From an uncultured Eubacteriales bacterium (lineage in GTDB: Bacteria; Bacillota; Clostridia; Christensenellales; CAG-138), in contig CACXNN010000117.1 in the NCBI GenBank assembly GCA_902768995.1, positions 1 to 5,581 on the forward strand: DNA of 5,581 nt, written 5' to 3'. The number at the start of each line of letters is the position of its first letter. Within the stretch, counting starts at the first letter, position 1. Shown here piece after piece: positions 3,731 through 5,581 of the stretch. The notes under the pieces were generated by a model. It was not told the DNA's origin. It searched no databases and saw only the letters and a program-made list of their open reading frames with translations. A program made the position numbers and the translations under genes.

Positions 3731-5581
3731 ATGGATACCAAATCTAACACCGAACCGTTGGCTCCGGTGACCTTCGATGAGTTCGCCCCCACGTCTTACG
3801 AGACCTGGAAAGCGGCGGCCATCGAAAGCCTGAAGGGCGGCATCTTCGAGAAGAAGCTGTTCACCAAGACGCCGGAGGGCATCGTGCTCTCGCCCATCTA
3901 CACCGAGGCCGAGGCCGCGCCGTACAAAGAGCGCCTGGGCTTCCCCGGCGCCGCTGACTTCCTCCGCGGCACCAAGACCGCCGGCTACGCCGAAGAGCCC
4001 TGGAAGATCGCCCAGGAGGTGGAGGCCCATGACCCCGCCGAGGCCAACAAGGTCCTGCTGGAGGAGCTCAACAAGGGCACCAACGCCGTGAACTTCGACG
4101 CCGAGGCCGTGAAACTCGACACCCTTGCCGACGTGGAGACCCTCTTGGACCAGGTCCAGCTCCGCTACGCGCCCCTGTCCGTGTACGCCGGGGCCACGGC
4201 CCTGCCGCTGCTGGCCGCCATCCTGCGCCGCCAGAAGCGGGTGGGCGACGACGCGCCCCTCACCGGCTGCGTGGGCGCCGATCCCATGGGCGAGGCCGTG
4301 AAGAAGGGCGGCTTCGACAGCAGCTTCAGTAGCTACATGGACCAGATGGCCACCACCTTGAAGTGCGCCCTCAAGCACGCTCCCGAGCTGAAGGTCATCT
4401 ACGTGCAGAGCTCCGTCTACCACAACGGCGGCGCCAACGCCATCCAGGAGGCCGCGGCGGCCCTGGCCACCGGCCTTCAGTACATCGACGAGATGGTGGC
4501 TCGCGGCTACACCGTGGACGAGGCGGCCGAGCACATCCGCTTCAACTTCTGCCTCGGTCCCAACTTCTTCATGGAGATCGCCAAGCTCAGGGCGGTCCGC
4601 GTGGTCTGGGCCCAGCTCATGCAGGCCTACGGCGCGGGCGAAAAGGCCCAGTGCATCGACGTCTTCGCCGAGACTTCCCAGTTCACCACCACCCTCTACG
4701 ATCCCTACGTGAACGTGCTCCGTGCCACCACCCAGGCCTTCTCCGGCGTGGTGGGCGGCGTCAGCGGCATGAAGATCCTGCCCTTCGACGCGGCCGTTCG
4801 GGACAGCGATCCCTTCTCCCGCCGCATCGCCCGGAACATCCAGGTCATGATGCAGGAGGAGTTCAACCTGCTGAGCCCTGTGGACCCGGCGGGCGGATCC
4901 TGGTACGTGGAGACCCTCACCGGCCAGCTGGGCGAGGCCATCTGGAAGCAGATCCAGAAGATCCAGGCCGCCGGCGGCATGCTGGAGGCCCTTCGCGCTG
5001 GCACCGTCCAGAGCGAGATCGCGGCCACCCTGGCCGATCGCTTCAAGCGGCTGGCCACCCGGCAGGATCGGGCCGTGGGCAGCAACATGTATCCCAACAT
5101 GTCCGAGAAGCCCCTGGAGGGGACCAAGACCCCCAAGGCCGCCAAGCCCGCGGGCAAGCCCGTGGAAGGTCTGAAGACCTGCGTCAAGTGCTCCGGCGAC
5201 GCTCTCGAGGAGGGCGCGACGCTGGCTGACGTGGCCGCTTCCTTCGCCGACGGCCAGGCCGAGGCCATCACCGCCATCCTGCCCCACCGCTGGACCGAGC
5301 AGTACGAGGCGCTCCGCAAGGCCACCGAGGACTACATCGCCAGGACCGGCGACAACGTGAAGGTGTTCCTGTGCAACATGGGGCCCATCCCCCAGCACAA
5401 GGCCCGGGCCGACTTCTCCGCTTCCTTCATGGAGGTGGCTCACTTCGAGGTGCTCCGCAACAACGGCTTCGCCACCCCCGAAGAGGCGGTGGACGCGGCG
5501 GTCGCTTCCGGCGCGGACGTGGCCATCATCTGCTCTACCGATGATACCTATCCCGAGCTGGTGCCGCCGGTAGCCAAGGGC
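3731..5581 (+). CDS. mutA: Methylmalonyl-CoA mutase small subunit (3' end outside window)
   Basis: The frame is open for 617 codons from the ATG at 3731 to the window end. AAAGGA lies seven bases before the start. The catalytic-type TIM barrel is recognisable: Tyr230 opens the family motif YHNGGANAIQEAAAALATGL, followed by RFNFCLGPNFFMEIAKLRAVR near residues 272-292, QFTTTLYDPYVNVLRATTQAF and PVDPAGGSWYVE. From about residue 541 a Rossmann-like C-terminal domain begins (NVKVFLCNMGPIPQHKARADF), but it lacks the DxHxxG cobalamin-ligand motif. That is the mark of the non-catalytic small (beta) subunit, which pairs with the B12-binding MutB to interconvert succinyl-CoA and methylmalonyl-CoA in the cytoplasm. 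Small subunits are usually about 600-730 residues, so most of the protein is present. mutB is expected immediately downstream. A Lys/Ala/Pro-rich stretch at about residues 465-480 looks like a flexible linker. The gene is preceded by a cobalamin riboswitch. Confidence 0.93.
   Translation, partial: MDTKSNTEPLAPVTFDEFAPTSYETWKAAAIESLKGGIFEKKLFTKTPEGIVLSPIYTEAEAAPYKERLGFPGAADFLRGTKTAGYAEEPWKIAQEVEAHDPAEANKVLLEELNKGTNAVNFDAEAVKLDTLADVETLLDQVQLRYAPLSVYAGATALPLLAAILRRQKRVGDDAPLTGCVGADPMGEAVKKGGFDSSFSSYMDQMATTLKCALKHAPELKVIYVQSSVYHNGGANAIQEAAAALATGLQYIDEMVARGYTVDEAAEHIRFNFCLGPNFFMEIAKLRAVRVVWAQLMQAYGAGEKAQCIDVFAETSQFTTTLYDPYVNVLRATTQAFSGVVGGVSGMKILPFDAAVRDSDPFSRRIARNIQVMMQEEFNLLSPVDPAGGSWYVETLTGQLGEAIWKQIQKIQAAGGMLEALRAGTVQSEIAATLADRFKRLATRQDRAVGSNMYPNMSEKPLEGTKTPKAAKPAGKPVEGLKTCVKCSGDALEEGATLADVAASFADGQAEAITAILPHRWTEQYEALRKATEDYIARTGDNVKVFLCNMGPIPQHKARADFSASFMEVAHFEVLRNNGFATPEEAVDAAVASGADVAIICSTDDTYPELVPPVAKG

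Noticed and set aside
4363..5229. Second plus-strand frame inside the mutase gene
   Set aside because: The Arg/Gly/His-rich translation is typical of an out-of-frame reading of a high-GC gene; the mutase frame carries the conserved motifs.
3545..5443. Very long open frame of 632 codons on the minus strand opposite the mutase gene
   Set aside because: The translation is low-complexity (Gly, Leu, His, Val, Ala-rich) with no recognisable domain. It exactly shadows a strongly conserved plus-strand gene whose high-GC codon use suppresses antisense stops.

Overview
The window looks like chromosomal DNA from a high-GC anaerobic Bacillota, plausibly an Oscillospiraceae-type gut clostridium. This is inferred from the combination of a small 2-oxoacid:ferredoxin oxidoreductase ferredoxin subunit, a B12-dependent methylmalonyl-CoA mutase, strong GGAGG-like ribosome binding sites and G+C-rich codon use. 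No rRNA or marker gene is present, so the assignment stays tentative.

Minus strand, left: a two-cluster [4Fe-4S] ferredoxin subunit (10-216) overlaps the start of the next subunit gene, which leaves the window at base 1. Upstream of it lies a leader with a perfect 11-bp inverted repeat followed by a T-rich run (256-291), and a patch of TTGCA-containing repeats (361-408).

Minus strand, centre: this is the mosaic accessory part. A secreted SEL1-repeat protein gene appears to be cut in two. Its signal peptide and first repeat are at 1993-2277 and its remaining repeats are at 460-1278. The roughly 800 bases between the two parts hold a strikingly AT-rich gene for an unrecognised exported or membrane-anchored 180-residue protein (1473-2015) and a decayed scrap of an RHS/YD-repeat gene (about 1276-1441). 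Upstream is an intact LysR-type regulator (2297-3244) with a near-consensus promoter.

Plus strand, right: divergent from the regulator there is a candidate promoter, then a well-formed cobalamin riboswitch (about 3397-3540) and a structured 190-base leader. These lead into the gene for the small subunit of methylmalonyl-CoA mutase (3731 to the window end, 3' incomplete). The large, B12-binding subunit is expected just beyond the window.

Functionally, the right side suggests methylmalonyl-CoA/succinyl-CoA interconversion (propionate or succinate metabolism) under control of the enzyme's own cofactor, with the LysR protein as a possible second input. The left side belongs to ferredoxin-linked 2-oxoacid oxidation. 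The middle looks like debris of a polymorphic-toxin (RHS) locus inserted in or recombined with a SEL1 gene.
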